From: Acidimicrobiia bacterium
GTDB lineage: Bacteria; Actinomycetota; Acidimicrobiia; Spongiisociales; UBA11373
Length of the DNA: 58,320 bases
Direction of reading: 5' to 3'
NCBI GenBank assembly: GCA_016932695.1
Contig: JAFGCH010000092.1
Coordinates: 1 to 58,320 of the forward strand
Below are positions 8,161 through 15,928 of this stretch, one piece after another; the stretch's first letter is position 1, and the number at the start of each line of letters is the position of its first letter. Made by a program: the position numbers and the translations under genes. Under the pieces are notes generated by a model, which did not search any database, was not told the DNA's origin, and was given only the letters and a program-made list of their open reading frames with translations.

Positions 8161-8799
8161 ATGGCCGCACCAAAGCCCAAGAAGAAGCGCCGCTCCCGTT
8201 CCGACCCGGCCCGCCGCGAGGCCGCCGCCCGTCGCGAAGAAGCCCGCCGCCGCGCCGCCGAGGAGCGCCGCAAGGAGCAAGAGTCGGCCGAACGCCGCAA
8301 GAAACTCGTCAAGAGGGCACGCCGCCTGGCGGTGCCCGTGCTGGCGGGCCTGGGGGTGGTGGTGGCGGCGGTCTTCCTCTTCCGGCCGGAGAAGGAGCTC
8401 CCCGGGGTGGAGAAGATGGACACCCCGACCATCATGGCCGGCCTCGGCTACGTGGTGCCCGCCCAGATCGACACCGACACCCTGCCCGCGCCGGCCTGCG
8501 GCGTGGTGGCCGAACTGGGCACGGACCAGATGTACGCCGACCTGTGGAACGGCGCCGTTGTGCTGCTCCACCGGCCCGACGACACCGCCACCGCCACCGC
8601 CCTGGCCGACCTGGCCCGGGGCTACGAGTCCCATGTGGTAGTGGCTCCCAACGCCCGCATCGGCTCCGGGGTGCTCGCCGTGTCTTGGGAGCACCGCATG
8701 AGCTACGACTCGGCGGCCGACCCCGGGGTAGCCGAGTTCGCCGACACTTACCGCCGGCGCGGCCGGGGTGGGGCGGACTGCCCCCTGCCCGCCGACTGA
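8161..8799 (+). CDS. Single-pass membrane protein with DUF3105-like domain
   Basis: The 212-residue protein begins with a Lys/Arg/Ala/Glu-rich cytoplasmic coiled segment of about 55 residues. A transmembrane helix follows (LAVPVLAGLGVVVAAVFLF, about residues 60-78), then an outer domain of about 130 residues. The block WNGAVVLLHRPDD and VVVAPNARIGSGVLAVSWEHRM resemble DUF3105, although the usual upstream HNPPxSGPH motif is not obvious and the domain seems short. Function unknown. The ATG is chosen because a TACACT -10 box sits nine bases upstream, which suits leaderless expression. It precedes the diguanylate cyclase on the same strand. Confidence 0.65.
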   Translation: MAAPKPKKKRRSRSDPARREAAARREEARRRAAEERRKEQESAERRKKLVKRARRLAVPVLAGLGVVVAAVFLFRPEKELPGVEKMDTPTIMAGLGYVVPAQIDTDTLPAPACGVVAELGTDQMYADLWNGAVVLLHRPDDTATATALADLARGYESHVVVAPNARIGSGVLAVSWEHRMSYDSAADPGVAEFADTYRRRGRGGADCPLPAD

Positions 8800-8834
8800 G
8801 GCCGGTCTCTCCCCTAACCGCTCAATCCCGGGGT

Positions 8835-8856
8835 GACTAGTGCCGATGGACTAGTC
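8835..8856. promoter_or_regulatory. Inverted repeat GACTAGT-N8-ACTAGTC before the diguanylate cyclase
   Basis: Two perfect 7-base arms (8835-8841 and 8850-8856) end one base before the GTG start at 8858. It could be an operator or an RNA hairpin at the start codon. Half of it recurs at 3049-3058. Confidence 0.45.
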
Positions 8857-8857
8857 C

Positions 8858-9832
8858 GTGACCATCGGAACCGCCCCTCGTGCGCCGCGCCGGCGCGACG
8901 CCGGCCCCAACGGGCCGCGCCGTCGGCTGCGCCGCGGCCCCCTGCCCGTCTTCCTGGGGATGCTGCTGGTCAGCGCGGTGGCCGGCCTCGACTACTTCAC
9001 CGGTGCCGCCATCTCGGTGGACCTCCTGTACGTGCTGGCAGTGATGGCGGTCACCTGGGTGGGCTGCCGCCGCCACGCCGTCCTGGTGGCCGTCCTGGCC
9101 GCAGCGGAAGGCCTCTTCGCCCAAGTGGCCACCGGGTTGGCCACCGGCGACGGGATGATCCTGACGCTGTCGATGGCCTGGAACGCCGTCACCGACCTGG
9201 TGGTGCTGACCCTGGTGGCGGTGCTGCTCGACTCGCTGCACCGGGCTTTGGAGCACCAGCGCCACCTGGCCACGGTGGACGCCCTCACCGGCACCCTGAA
9301 CCGGCGCGCCTTCGAGATCGCCGCCGAACGGGAGCGTCTGCGCGCCGCGCGCCACGGCACCGCCCTCAGCCTGGCCTACCTGGATGTGGACCACTTCAAA
9401 GCCGCCAACGACCGCCTGGGCCACCACGCCGGCGACCGGGTGCTGGAAGAGGTAGCGGCAGCCCTGGTCGGGTGCGTGCGGGCCACCGACCTGGTCGCCC
9501 GCATGGGCGGCGATGAGTTCGTGCTGCTCCTGCCGGAGACCGACGCTCGCGAGGCCATGACCGTGGTGCAGCGGGTGCGGGCCGCCGCCGCGGCTGCCGG
9601 CCGCGCCGGCGGCTACCCCGTCGCCCTGTCGGCGGGGATCGCCACTTTCCGCTTCCCCCCCGAGTCGGTGGACGCCATGCTGGCCGCTGCCGACGACCTC
9701 CTCTACAAAGCCAAGGAGGCCGGGCGCGACCGCGTGGTCGGCGCCGTGGCCCCCGGGCCCTGGCCTCGCTGGGCGGCCGCTTCGCTGCAGCCCGACTCCC
9801 GGGCCTTGATCCCCTCCGGGCCCTCACGCTGA
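8858..9832 (+). CDS. Membrane-anchored diguanylate cyclase (GGDEF)
   Basis: The 324-residue protein makes cyclic di-GMP from two GTP. The N-terminal half has four or five hydrophobic helices (about residues 30-125) and no recognisable ligand domain. The GGDEF domain follows: DALTGTLNRRAFE, YLDVDHFKAANDRLGH, and the active loop MGGDEF. An RxxD product-inhibition site (RATD) lies exactly five residues before GGDEF, so feedback control by c-di-GMP is expected. The start is GTG 8858 directly behind an inverted repeat. The downstream neighbour is the Tad pilus operon, and c-di-GMP often controls attachment and pili, so a functional link is plausible but unproven. Confidence 0.93.
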   Translation: MTIGTAPRAPRRRDAGPNGPRRRLRRGPLPVFLGMLLVSAVAGLDYFTGAAISVDLLYVLAVMAVTWVGCRRHAVLVAVLAAAEGLFAQVATGLATGDGMILTLSMAWNAVTDLVVLTLVAVLLDSLHRALEHQRHLATVDALTGTLNRRAFEIAAERERLRAARHGTALSLAYLDVDHFKAANDRLGHHAGDRVLEEVAAALVGCVRATDLVARMGGDEFVLLLPETDAREAMTVVQRVRAAAAAAGRAGGYPVALSAGIATFRFPPESVDAMLAAADDLLYKAKEAGRDRVVGAVAPGPWPRWAAASLQPDSRALIPSGPSR

Positions 9833-9879
9833 GGGACCCGCGGCGGGGCAGAGCGCGAAACATCCCCTCCGCGACCCCC

Positions 9880-9908
9880 TTGAGGCGGGCCCCGCCGCCT
9901 GATACCTA
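9880..9908 (+). promoter_or_regulatory. Weak candidate promoter for the Tad operon
   Basis: TTGAGG at 9880-9885 and TACCTA at 9903-9908 are spaced 17 bases apart upstream of the first operon gene. The match to consensus is modest. Confidence 0.25.
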
Positions 9909-9969
9909 GACGCTGCCGCCCGGCCCGAGCGGGCCCACTCCCCGGCGGCCGCACCGGGAGGGAGCACCG

Positions 9970-10272
9970 CTGGAGCCGCTGGGACACCCCGACCTGGCCG
10001 CCCTGGGCCGCCGCCTGCGCCGGGAGATGGACGAGACCCTCGACGCCGAGCAGAGCGCCGCCCGGGCGGCGGCCCGCCGCCGCCGCACCCTGCGCGACCT
10101 CTTCCTCAGCCTGGAGGACCGCGCCGACCCCGCAACGCTGTGGGCCGCCGACGGACGCTGCTACCGGGGCACGGTGCGCGCCGTGGGGTCGGACCACGTC
10201 GAACTGGCTTCGGCCGAAGGAACCCGTCTGGTCGCCCTGTCCCACGTGGTGGCCGTGGAGTTCCTGCCGTGA
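9970..10272 (+). CDS. Small Sm-like protein of unknown function at head of Tad operon, possible CTG start
   Basis: From ATG 10027 this encodes 81 residues; from CTG 9970 it encodes 100. CTG is preferred because GGGAGGGAG ends five bases upstream, while the ATG has GGGAG directly abutting it. The N-terminal part is a charged helix (RAAARRRRTLRDLF). The C-terminal half (YRGTVRAVGSDHVELA-EG-LVALSHVVAVEFL) has the alternating pattern of a small beta-barrel, Sm- or SH3-like. Its stop overlaps the GTG of the SAF gene (GTGA), so it belongs to the pilus operon. No function is known; a membrane or nucleic-acid role cannot be decided. Confidence 0.6.
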   Translation: MEPLGHPDLAALGRRLRREMDETLDAEQSAARAAARRRRTLRDLFLSLEDRADPATLWAADGRCYRGTVRAVGSDHVELASAEGTRLVALSHVVAVEFLP

Positions 10273-10871
10273 GGCTGGGCCCCCTGCCGCGGCATCTCGA
10301 TCGCCGCACCGCCCTCGCCCTGGCCCTGGCCCTGGCTGCCGGCATCCTGGTCTTCACCCTCACTCGCCCTCCGGCCACGGTGCCGGTGCTGGTGGCCGAA
10401 GGGTTCCTGCCCGCCGGGATCCCCCTCGATGGTTTGCCGGTGGGAGTGCGCCGGGTGCCCGACGCTGCGGGCCTGGTGGCCGGGGAGAACCTCGCCTCTC
10501 TCGGTGAGTGGGCGCTGGCCGCGCCGCTGGCGGCCGGGGAGCCCCTCCTGCCTTCCCTCCTCCGCGCCCCGGAGCGCCGCACCTACCCCCACGTCCTGGC
10601 CTTGAGCCTGAAACGGGACCGCGCCGTGCTCGGCGATCTCCAGGCCGGCGACCTGATCGACGTCTACGTGACCGCCGCCACGACCGAGGAGCCGGCAACA
10701 GCACGGCTGGTGGCGGCCTCGGTCTATGTGGTATCGGCAGGCCCGGCGCCCACCGGTCTCGGCGGCGAAGACCGTATCGACCTGCTGCTGGCGGTGGATG
10801 ACACCCTGGCCGCCGCCCTGGTCGGCGCTCGCGCCGAAGGCGACCTCGACCTGGTGCGGGTGTCGCGATGA
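10269..10871 (+). CDS. SAF-domain protein, CpaB/RcpC-like pilus assembly factor
   Basis: The 200-residue protein has one N-terminal membrane helix (LALALALAAGILVFTL) and then an SAF domain: VLVAEGFLPAGIPL, ENLASLGEWALAAPLAAGEPLL. A region like RcpC follows (LALSLKRDRAV-GDLQAGDLIDVYVT). In Tad systems CpaB/RcpC helps assemble the pilus outside the membrane; in Gram-positive lineages SAF proteins occupy the same operon position. GTG 10269 overlaps the previous stop and the stop overlaps the next ATG. Confidence 0.82.
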   Translation: MRLGPLPRHLDRRTALALALALAAGILVFTLTRPPATVPVLVAEGFLPAGIPLDGLPVGVRRVPDAAGLVAGENLASLGEWALAAPLAAGEPLLPSLLRAPERRTYPHVLALSLKRDRAVLGDLQAGDLIDVYVTAATTEEPATARLVAASVYVVSAGPAPTGLGGEDRIDLLLAVDDTLAAALVGARAEGDLDLVRVSR

Positions 10872-11911
10872 CCCCCCGGGTGGCCACCGTCCTATCGGCT
10901 CGTGACTGGGAGAGCGGCCTAGTGGTGCAGGCCAAAGAGACCGCCGAGGTCCGACTGGTACTGCGCGCCTACCGGCCCGAAGAGGTGGAAGAGGAGGCCC
11001 ACCGCCTCGACGTGGTCGTGGCCGGGGCGGAGACCACCTGGGTCACCCCGGCGAGGATCGCCGCCTGGCGGCGGCGCGGCCTGCGAGTGGTGGGGATCTT
11101 CCCTTGCGGCGACGGCCCGGCCCGCCAGCGCCTGGTCGCCGGCGGCGCCGACGAGGTCCTCCCCGACGACACCCCCGCCGGTGAGGTGGTGCGCACCATC
11201 CGCCTGCTGCGCCCCGCCGCCGCCGTCGCCACTCCTTCGGTCACGGGGAGACTGGTGCTGGTCACCGGCCCTCCCGGGGCCCCGGGGCGCACCGAGACCG
11301 CCCTCGCCCTCGCCTGGGGATGGGCGGCGCGGGGGCGGACCTTGCTGCTCGATCTCGATGTTGCCGCCCCGGCGCTGGCGGTGCGCCTGGGCCGCCCTCC
11401 CCGGCCCGACCTCGTCGACGCCGCCGAGGTCGTGCACGAGACCGGCGCCTTGGCGCCGCGGTCCGTCATCGAGTACGGGCCGCTGGGCCTGGTGGTGGGA
11501 TCGACCCGGCGCGGTGAAGCCCCCCTGCCCGATCACCTGATGGCCGACGTCGTCGCCGCCGCCCGCGGCCTGGCCGACCTGGTAGTGGTCGACGCCGGCC
11601 CGCGCCGGGGGGACGACCCTCTGCTCAAGGGAGCGGACCTGGCGGTGCTGGTGGCCGAGGCGTCCCCCGTGGGCCTGGTGCGGGCCGCCCACCTGGCCGG
11701 TGAGTGGGCCGGGCCCCGCCCCCTGCTGGTGTTGAACCGGGTGCACCGTCCCCAGGTCTCTGAGGTCGTGGCGGCCGCCCGGCGCTGGACCGGCCTGGAC
11801 CCCGCGGCGCTCGTCCCGGAACGGGCCGCGGTGGTGGCCGCGGCCCGCTCCGCGCGGCCTCCGGCGCGACCGCTGCGCCGTGCCCTGCGCCGACTGGAGC
11901 CCCAGACATGA
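10868..11911 (+). CDS. CpaE/TadZ-like MinD-family protein with degenerate Walker A
   Basis: The 347-residue protein has an N-terminal receiver-like region of about 115 residues (VVVAGAETTWVTP, GADEVLPDDTP) and a MinD/ParA-like ATPase domain. TadZ/CpaE localises Tad pili at the cell pole or septum. The P-loop reads GPPGAPGRTETA; the signature KGGxGKT lysines are missing and Arg replaces the P-loop lysine. The Walker B-like LLLDLDVAAPALA and VVVDAG segments remain. ATP hydrolysis may therefore be lost, as in several TadZ proteins. ATGA overlaps couple it to both neighbours. Confidence 0.82.
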   Translation: MTPRVATVLSARDWESGLVVQAKETAEVRLVLRAYRPEEVEEEAHRLDVVVAGAETTWVTPARIAAWRRRGLRVVGIFPCGDGPARQRLVAGGADEVLPDDTPAGEVVRTIRLLRPAAAVATPSVTGRLVLVTGPPGAPGRTETALALAWGWAARGRTLLLDLDVAAPALAVRLGRPPRPDLVDAAEVVHETGALAPRSVIEYGPLGLVVGSTRRGEAPLPDHLMADVVAAARGLADLVVVDAGPRRGDDPLLKGADLAVLVAEASPVGLVRAAHLAGEWAGPRPLLVLNRVHRPQVSEVVAAARRWTGLDPAALVPERAAVVAAARSARPPARPLRRALRRLEPQT

Positions 11912-12900
11912 GCCGCGACCGCTTCGGGTTCCTCACCTCGCTGCTCGCCGACCCCGAGGTCGAGGAGATCATCGTGCTCGGCGGGCGTCGCACCTTCGTC
12001 GTGCGGGGCGGGAACAAGGAACTGCTACCCGAGGTAGCCGACGCCGAGCAGGTGCGCCGCATCGCCGACCAGTTGCTGGCCGGAACCGGCCGCCGTCTCG
12101 ACCTTGCCGACCCCATCGTGTCGGCCCAACTCGCCGATGGCAGCCGGGTGCACATCACCGGGCCCCCCGTCACCCATCCCGACCGCCTCAACATCCAGGT
12201 GCGCAAGTTCGTGCTGCGCGCCGCCCGCCTCGGAGATCTGGCGGCCCGCGGCGCCATGAGCGAGGAGGCCGCTTCGCTGCTCGCCGCAGCGGTGCAGGCC
12301 GACCGCACCATCCTGGTGGCGGGAGCGCCCGGGGCGGGCAAGACCACCCTGGTCAACTGCTTGCTCGCCGAGGTGCCTCCGGAACGGCGGGTCGTCACCT
12401 GCGAGGAGGTATTCGAGGTCCAAGCCGACCTGCCGGACATGACCCAGATGCAGACCCGGCCCGCCGGCCTCGACGGCGGCGGGGCCATCACCCTGCGCGA
12501 CCTGGTGCGCGAGGCGCTGCGCCAGCGGCCCGACCGCATCGTGGTCGGCGAAGTCCGCGGTCCCGAGGCCCTGGACCTCTTGCTGGCGCTCAACGCGGGA
12601 TGCGCCGGCTTCGCCACCCTCCATGCCAACTCGGCACGTGATGCCCTGGAGAAAGTGGTCGGCTACTGCATGCTGGCCGGGGAGAACGTCGCCGAGGCCT
12701 TCGTCCGCCGGGCGGTAGCGGCCGTGGCCGACCTGGTGGTGTTCCTCCGCCGCACCCCGCTGGGGCGTCGCGTCGAGGAGATCGTGGCGGTCCTCCCTCA
12801 GTTGGAGGCCGGGGTGTTCACCACCGAATCACTCTGGTCCCCCGGGGCGCAACCCGACCGACCTCCCGCCGTTCCGGCCGGCGCCCGGGAGCACCGATGA
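11908..12900 (+). CDS. tadA: Pilus assembly ATPase TadA/CpaF (secretion ATPase family)
   Basis: The 330-residue enzyme is the hexameric motor of the Tad pilus. The N-terminal domain (LLADPEVEEIIVLGG, DGSRVHITGPP) is followed by the RecA-like domain with Walker A GAPGAGKTT (Lys145), the Asp box around CEEVFEVQ, Walker B-like RPDRIVVGEVRGPEALDLL, and the His box GFATLHANSARDALEK. All catalytic elements are intact. Its start overlaps the CpaE-like stop and its stop overlaps tadB, both as ATGA. It is shorter than CpaF proteins with extended N-termini, which is common in actinobacteria. Confidence 0.96.
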   Translation: MSRDRFGFLTSLLADPEVEEIIVLGGRRTFVVRGGNKELLPEVADAEQVRRIADQLLAGTGRRLDLADPIVSAQLADGSRVHITGPPVTHPDRLNIQVRKFVLRAARLGDLAARGAMSEEAASLLAAAVQADRTILVAGAPGAGKTTLVNCLLAEVPPERRVVTCEEVFEVQADLPDMTQMQTRPAGLDGGGAITLRDLVREALRQRPDRIVVGEVRGPEALDLLLALNAGCAGFATLHANSARDALEKVVGYCMLAGENVAEAFVRRAVAAVADLVVFLRRTPLGRRVEEIVAVLPQLEAGVFTTESLWSPGAQPDRPPAVPAGAREHR

Positions 12901-13703
12901 GAGGCCTGGCCGTGCTCCTCGGGGCGGCCTCGGCCGGCATCGCCGCCGGCCTCCCCCTTCCCGGGCCGAAGCGGCTCTCCTCGCCGCACCTCCGCCCGGC
13001 CCTACTGGCCCTCGCCGCGGCTGCCGGGGCGGGAGCCGCCCTCGTTGCCGTAGCCCTGGGAGGAAACCCGGCCGCCGTCGCCGCATTCGGGGCCATGGGA
13101 GCCGGCGCCCCCGCACTGGCGGCCGGCGCCCGGGCCCGGCGCGAGGCCGAGCGAGCCGCCGCCCGCTGGCCGGACTTCCTGGCGGCGCTGCGGGGCCGCC
13201 TGTCCGCCGGAGAAGCCCTGCCCGATGCCACCGCGGCCGCCGCCGCCGCCGCCGGCGAGCACCTCGCCGGCCTGGCCCGTCACCTCGAAGCCGGGCGGGC
13301 CGCCGGCCGCCCCTTTGCCACCACCCTCGCTGCGGTGCGGGCCGAGTGGGCCGACCCCCTGGCCGACCGCGTGCTCACTACCCTGGCCGCCGCCGCCGGG
13401 ATCGGCGGTGAGCGGGTGGGCCTGGTGCTGTCGGGCCTTGCCGGGTCGGTGGCCGACGAACTGCGCCTGCGCCGCGCCCACCAGGCCGCCCTCACCGAGC
13501 AACGCCTCACCGCCGGAGTGGCGCTGGGAGCGCCCTGGGCCCTGCTGCTGCTCACCACAGCCACCAACCCGCAGGCCGCGGCGGCGTATGCCGCCCGCAC
13601 CGGCACGGTGGTAGTGCTGGCCGGCCTGGCCGCCACCACAGCCGGTTTCTGGCTTTCGCGGCGGGCGGCCCGCCTCTCGGACATGCCCCGGGTGTTCACA
13701 TGA
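12897..13703 (+). CDS. tadB: Tad pilus inner-membrane platform protein TadB
   Basis: The 268-residue protein has hydrophobic helices near the N-terminus (two, within residues 1-75) and two near the C-terminus, flanking a cytoplasmic T2SSF-type domain. That domain reads RWPDFLAALRGRLSAGEALPDA and later LAAAAGIGGERVGLVLSGLA. TadB pairs with TadC as the membrane platform on which TadA acts. Codon pairing with neighbours is ATGA at both ends. Confidence 0.88.
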   Translation: MRGLAVLLGAASAGIAAGLPLPGPKRLSSPHLRPALLALAAAAGAGAALVAVALGGNPAAVAAFGAMGAGAPALAAGARARREAERAAARWPDFLAALRGRLSAGEALPDATAAAAAAAGEHLAGLARHLEAGRAAGRPFATTLAAVRAEWADPLADRVLTTLAAAAGIGGERVGLVLSGLAGSVADELRLRRAHQAALTEQRLTAGVALGAPWALLLLTTATNPQAAAAYAARTGTVVVLAGLAATTAGFWLSRRAARLSDMPRVFT

Positions 13704-14506
13704 CCTCGGCTCTCGCCGCCCTTGCCGCCGCCCTGGCCGCCTTCGCGGTGTACCGCCTGGCGGCGGCCCGCTCCCAACCCGGGCTCGGCGATCTGCTGGC
13801 CGAGTACCTGCGACCCGCGACGCGAGAACCCGGCCGGCTCGACCGGCACGAGAGGGCGAAGTGGGGCCCGGCCACGGCCGCCCGGCTCGGGGCGGCGGCT
13901 CTCGGCGCCGGGGCCGGGGCGCTCTTCGCCGCCGGCCACCTGTTCACTTCGGCAATCCCTTCCCAGGCCCCGGTGCTCATCGGCCTGGGCGCCGCCGCCG
14001 GCCTGCTGGCCCAGCGTATCTCCCGTAAGCGCGCCGCCGAGACCCGGGCCGCCCGGCTGCTCAGGGAACTGCCCACCGTGGCCGACACCCTGGCGCTGGC
14101 CATCCTCGCCGGGGAATCCGTAGCGGGAGCCATCGAGCGCTTTGCCGGCAGTTCTCGAGGCGTGGCCGCCGAGGAGCTCGGCGAGGCCCTCGGCCGCCAT
14201 CGCGCCGGCGACGGCCTGCCCGAGGCCCTAGCCCGGGCCACCGGCATCACCGCCCATCCCGAAGGCGGCCGCCTGTACGACCTTCTCGGCCATGCTCACC
14301 ATACCGGAGGGCGCCTGGCCGACTCTCTGTCGGATCTGGCGGTGGACTACCGCGCCGCTCTCGCCCGCGACCTGACGGCGGAAGGAGGCCGGCGCGCCCT
14401 GGCGGCCTACGGGCCGATCCTCGCTCTCATGGTCCCGGTCACCCTCCTCTTCCTGATGTACCCGACCCTGGCAGGGCTCGCCGCCCTGTCATCCCCATCC
14501 CCATGA
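13700..14506 (+). CDS. tadC: Tad pilus inner-membrane platform protein TadC
   Basis: The 268-residue protein carries a T2SSF domain with LLRELPTVADTLALAILAGESVAGAIERFA and DLLGHAHHTGGRLADSLSDLAVDYR. Hydrophobic helices flank it, ending with MVPVTLLFLMYPTLAGLAAL. It is the second half of the TadBC platform. The ATG overlaps the tadB stop. The last codons overlap an ATG (14503) of a frame that is open through the pilin gene; I do not regard that frame as a gene. Confidence 0.88.
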   Translation: MTSALAALAAALAAFAVYRLAAARSQPGLGDLLAEYLRPATREPGRLDRHERAKWGPATAARLGAAALGAGAGALFAAGHLFTSAIPSQAPVLIGLGAAAGLLAQRISRKRAAETRAARLLRELPTVADTLALAILAGESVAGAIERFAGSSRGVAAEELGEALGRHRAGDGLPEALARATGITAHPEGGRLYDLLGHAHHTGGRLADSLSDLAVDYRAALARDLTAEGGRRALAAYGPILALMVPVTLLFLMYPTLAGLAALSSPSP

Positions 14507-14529
14507 GACCGCAGCCCGTTTCCAAAGCA

Positions 14530-14589
14530 CCCGCTCCCGAGAAACCCGCTCCCGAGAGACCCACTCCCGAGACACCCACTCCCGAGAAA
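14530..14589 (+). repeat. Four tandem 15-bp repeats directly upstream of the pilin gene
   Basis: Units CCCGCTCCCGAGAAA, CCCGCTCCCGAGAGA, CCCACTCCCGAGACA and CCCACTCCCGAGAAA lie end to end. They finish at the Shine-Dalgarno AAAGGAG of the Flp pilin. In the frame of ATG 14503 they would encode PAPEK-type pentapeptides. Confidence 0.9.
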
Positions 14590-14599
14590 GGAGAGATCT

Positions 14600-14785
14600 A
14601 TGCCCTACTTGCTCGCGTGGATCGCGGCCCATCGCAACGACGATCGCGGCGTCACCACTGTGGAATGGCTGGGAATGGCGGCCATCGCCGTCCTCGTCGT
14701 CGCCTTCCTGCTCCCCCAGGTGCGCAGCGCCGCGGGGAGCGTGTGGAACTCCATCACCGGCCAACTGACCGGCTTCTTCGGCTAG
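14600..14785 (+). CDS. flp: Flp-type pilin precursor
   Basis: The 61-residue peptide is the major structural subunit candidate of the Tad pilus. A short basic/polar leader ends at Gly17, and the mature part would start VTTVEWLGM with Glu at position +5, the class III prepilin rule. A hydrophobic helix (AAIAVLVVAFLLP) and a polar tail ending in FFG follow. The Shine-Dalgarno AAAGGAG is well placed, unlike the overlapping starts of the rest of the operon, suggesting stronger independent translation. No prepilin peptidase (TadV/CpaA) is encoded in the window. Confidence 0.9.
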   Translation: MPYLLAWIAAHRNDDRGVTTVEWLGMAAIAVLVVAFLLPQVRSAAGSVWNSITGQLTGFFG

Positions 14786-15141
14786 AAGGCGGATCGGCGA
14801 TCATCGAAGGCCTCGCCGGCCTGGTGATCGCCTTCCTGCTGCTCACCCTGATAGTCCAGGTCGCCGGGGCGGCGGTCGCCCGCAACTCCGCCGAGGCGGT
14901 GGTGAGTGCCGCCGCCCGGCGCGCCTCCCGCCCCGGCGCCCTGGTGGAAGCCGAGGAAGCCCGCTTGACCAGAGACCTGGCCGCCGCCCTGCCCGGGGCC
15001 ACCGGCGTCGCCGTCGACGTCCGCCTGCAGGCTCAGCAAGCGGTGGCCGCCGCCCGTTTCCGCTGGCGCCCCCCGGGGCCCGACTGGCTCCCGCTGCGCA
15101 TCGAGGTCCGCGCCTCCGCCCCCCGGATGGTCCCGCCGTGA
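14743..15141 (+). CDS. TadE-like pseudopilin, start uncertain
   Basis: The clear protein begins near 14785: a Gly-Gly then SAIIEGLAGLVIAFLLLTL, which is a prepilin-like site with Glu at +5 and a hydrophobic helix. A domain of about 90 residues follows, with VARNSAEAVVSAAAR as in TadE. No ATG is available; GTG 14743, inside the pilin gene, gives a 17-residue leader and overlaps the pilin stop by 43 bases. TadE/TadF minor pilins are processed by the same peptidase and help initiate pilus assembly. Confidence 0.72.
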   Translation: MELHHRPTDRLLRLEGGSAIIEGLAGLVIAFLLLTLIVQVAGAAVARNSAEAVVSAAARRASRPGALVEAEEARLTRDLAAALPGATGVAVDVRLQAQQAVAAARFRWRPPGPDWLPLRIEVRASAPRMVPP

Positions 15142-15491
15142 GCCGGGGCAGCGCCCTCCTTGACACCCTGGTGGCCGCCTTCGTTACCGCCCTGCTCCTG
15201 CAGGGAGCAGTCGCCGCCGCCCATCTGCAGGCCGCCGGCGAGCGCGCCCACGAAGCGGCGGCGGTGGCGGCAGCCTGGGCGGCGCGCTACGGCGACGCGG
15301 CAGACGCCGCCCGACTGGCTCGGGCCCTGGCCCCCGAGGCGGAGAGCATTGCCGTAACCCGCACTGCCGCCGGCCTGGCGGCGGCGGTGCGGCTCCGCGT
15401 CCCCCTGGCCGGCCCCGACGGCGAGGTGGCAGCGGCCGTCGTAGGGAGGGTCGCCGTCGTCGTGAGCCCCTACCGGAGCAACCGTGAGTGA
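15138..15491 (+). CDS. Second TadE/F-like minor pilin
   Basis: The 117-residue protein starts MSRG then SALLDTLVAAFVTALLL, so a prepilin-like cleavage after Gly4 would leave Asp at +5. A hydrophobic helix and an Ala-rich domain follow. GTG 15138 overlaps the preceding stop and the end overlaps the next gene by eight bases. The role as a minor pilin is inferred from position and the N-terminal pattern; no further motif is visible. Confidence 0.68.
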   Translation: MSRGSALLDTLVAAFVTALLLQGAVAAAHLQAAGERAHEAAAVAAAWAARYGDAADAARLARALAPEAESIAVTRTAAGLAAAVRLRVPLAGPDGEVAAAVVGRVAVVVSPYRSNRE

Positions 15492-15879
15492 CCGGGGCAC
15501 CGTTCTGCCCGTCCTCGCCCTGGTCATGGTCGGCGGAGCACTGGCCGTGGCTCTAGCAGTGGAGGTGGGGCGCTGCGGGTCGGCCTGGCGTGAAGCGTCC
15601 TATGCCGCCGACGCCGGGGCCGAAGCCGGAGCGGCCACTCTCGACCCCGAGGCGGTGTACGCCGGGCGTGTGCGCCTCGACCCGGCAGAAGCGGAGGAGG
15701 CGGCGACCGCCGCTGCCCTGGCGGTCCGACCTCGGGTGGGGCGCCGGGCCGCCGCCGCCGCCACTGCGACCCGCGTCTGCGTGACCGTTACCCAGCCGTT
15801 CCCGCCCGGGCTGCTCACCCCCTTCGTCCACGGCCGCCCCATCGCCGTCTCGGCTTGCGCCTCCCCCGAGCGCGGCTAG
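15484..15879 (+). CDS. TadG-like membrane protein (putative Flp pilus assembly)
   Basis: The 131-residue protein starts MSDRGTVLPVLALVMVGGALAVALAVEVGR, as in Tad-locus proteins with an N-terminal TadE/G-like helix (often named Rv3654c-like in actinobacteria). AAYAADAGAEAGA-type Ala/Asp-rich sequence follows the helix. One pair of cysteines near the C-terminus (RVCVTV, SACASPE) may form a disulfide outside the membrane. No Glu at +5. It is the last gene of the operon; GTG start overlaps the upstream gene. Confidence 0.65.
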   Translation: MSDRGTVLPVLALVMVGGALAVALAVEVGRCGSAWREASYAADAGAEAGAATLDPEAVYAGRVRLDPAEAEEAATAAALAVRPRVGRRAAAAATATRVCVTVTQPFPPGLLTPFVHGRPIAVSACASPERG

Positions 15880-15914
15880 GACGTTTCTTCCTCCCGTCAT
15901 CCCCGGCCCCGCCT

Positions 15915-15920
15915 TACACT
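15915..15920 (+). promoter_or_regulatory. Putative leaderless -10 box (TACACT)
   Basis: TACACT ends eight bases before ATG 15929 and no Shine-Dalgarno is visible. It would start a new transcript after the pilus operon. Confidence 0.45.
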
Positions 15921-15928
15921 CGCCCGGG

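Noticed and set aside
14530-14589. Short tandem repeats as a CRISPR array
   Set aside because: The 15-bp units are contiguous without spacers and no cas genes are present.
14503-14742. N-terminal part of the 212-codon frame that overlaps the pilin gene
   Set aside because: Apart from the PAPEK-like repeat peptides, the part overlapping the pilin is Arg/His-rich shadow sequence. I kept only the repeat and coupling as a finding.
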